In this document: positions 5,820-6,476 of the stretch, piece after piece | Layout: each line of letters opens with the position of its first letter | Numbering within the stretch: position 1 is the stretch's first letter | From: Eubacteriales Family XIII. Incertae Sedis bacterium | Lineage (GTDB): Bacteria > Bacillota > Clostridia > Peptostreptococcales > Anaerovoracaceae | NCBI GenBank assembly: GCA_031276775.1 | Contig: JAISML010000122.1 | Coordinates: 1-6,476 of the forward strand | DNA: 6,476 nucleotides | Direction: 5' to 3' | Translations under genes and position numbers: made by a program | The notes under the pieces: model-generated | The model's database searches: none | Told to the model about the DNA's origin: nothing | What the model saw: only the letters and a program-made list of their open reading frames with translations

Positions 5820-6476
5820 ATGTATATCGATCCCCTGTTTATGCAATTTGCGGATGGAATTGACAGAGAAAAATTTATCATCGCCACTTACTATGTGGCG
5901 ACCGAACGCGGCACGGAGTCCGTGAAATACGCGGCGGCGCTGGCTGTTGAACAGACGACGGGCACATGGACGCCCGTGCCGGGCGAAACGCCGGAGGTCC
6001 GGTTTCGCCACATGGGGCGCGTGGTGGGCATCTACGAGATCCCCGCGCACATCGGTCCGTTGCCTCCGGAAATCAAGACGCGGCACTACGTGATACGCAT
6101 TGCGTTCCCGCACGACAACTTCGGCCCGAACTTTGCGATGCAACTGACGACCGTGCTCGGCAATGTATCCTACATGGGACATCTGAAGTTGATGGACATT
6201 GAGTATCCGGAATCCTACCTGAAAGAATTCCAGGGTCCGAAATTCGGCGTCGAAGGCATTCGGAAACTGCTCGGCGTGTATGACCGTCCGTTGCTCAACA
6301 ACATGATCAAACCGTGTACGGGCTTGGACGTCCAACAGACGGCGGATCTGGCTTACGAAGTGGCGCTCGGCGGCGTGGACATCATCAAGGATGACGAATT
6401 GGTGGCGGATGCGCCGCATTGTCCGCTGATCGAACGGGTGAAAGCCGTAATGGCCAAGCTCAAAAGGGCCGACGAG
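5820..6476 (+). CDS. RuBisCO-like protein (form IV large-subunit family), N-terminal half
   Basis: 219 residues are visible and the frame is open to the right edge; family members are about 400-430 residues. The N-terminal alpha/beta domain has EQTTGTW (44-50), matching the RuBisCO Glu60 and Thr65-Trp66 segment, and LGNVSYMG (113-120) with the Asn123 equivalent. The barrel begins at GPKFGVEGIRKLLGVYDRPLL. MIKPCTGL holds Lys164 (RuBisCO Lys175) but has Cys166 where RuBisCO has Lys177. IIKDDELV keeps Lys190, Asp192 and Glu193, the equivalents of the carbamylated Lys201 and metal ligands Asp203/Glu204. This points to a Mg-dependent enolase-type enzyme, not a CO2-fixing RuBisCO. Known RLPs act in methionine salvage (MtnW) and on 3-oxo-isoapionate 4-phosphate; its reaction here is unknown. 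AAAGGAG (5806-5812) sits 7 bp before the ATG and inside the regulator gene, so translation of the two is probably coupled. Confidence 0.93.
   Translation, partial: MYIDPLFMQFADGIDREKFIIATYYVATERGTESVKYAAALAVEQTTGTWTPVPGETPEVRFRHMGRVVGIYEIPAHIGPLPPEIKTRHYVIRIAFPHDNFGPNFAMQLTTVLGNVSYMGHLKLMDIEYPESYLKEFQGPKFGVEGIRKLLGVYDRPLLNNMIKPCTGLDVQQTADLAYEVALGGVDIIKDDELVADAPHCPLIERVKAVMAKLKRADE

Overview
The window (about 6.5 kb, roughly mid-50s % GC by eye) is a tightly packed stretch in which every gene is on the + strand. It encodes what looks like a self-contained sugar phosphotransferase (PTS) system followed by a metabolic module. Strong Shine-Dalgarno sequences, some GTG starts, a SorC-type regulator, and an HPr carrying both His15 and a regulatory-type Ser46 all point to a Firmicutes/Clostridia-like bacterium. 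Nothing in the window fixes the genus, and there are no RNA genes, insertion sequences, CRISPR arrays or integration signatures.

Layout: the C-terminal half of enzyme I (ptsI, cut by the left edge); an EIIA of the fructose/galactitol type; a 132-bp gap with an orphan ribosome binding site; a galactitol-type EIIB; a galactitol-type EIIC; a GC-rich 16-bp-stem hairpin; a D-2-hydroxyacid dehydrogenase; a dedicated HPr. A short AT-rich intergenic region (4620-4788) then holds a perfect 14-bp palindrome overlapping a candidate promoter. After it come a SorC-family sugar-responsive regulator and, 2 bp downstream, the N-terminal half of a RuBisCO-like protein (RLP), cut by the right edge.

How the genes may work together: EI and HPr would pass phosphate from PEP to EIIA, then EIIB, and EIIC would import and phosphorylate the substrate. 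The dehydrogenase could then oxidise, or reduce, the phosphorylated product or a derivative of it. The RLP, whose metal-site Lys/Asp/Glu are intact but whose RuBisCO Lys177 equivalent is Cys, would act on a phosphorylated keto compound. The SorC regulator probably senses a sugar-phosphate intermediate and acts at the palindrome. This is an inferred pathway. The substrate cannot be read from the sequence, but it is probably not simply galactitol, because the EIIC is unusual in a normally conserved loop and the downstream enzymes are not those of galactitol catabolism. The pairing of a complete PTS (with its own EI and HPr) with an RLP is the most noteworthy aspect of the window.
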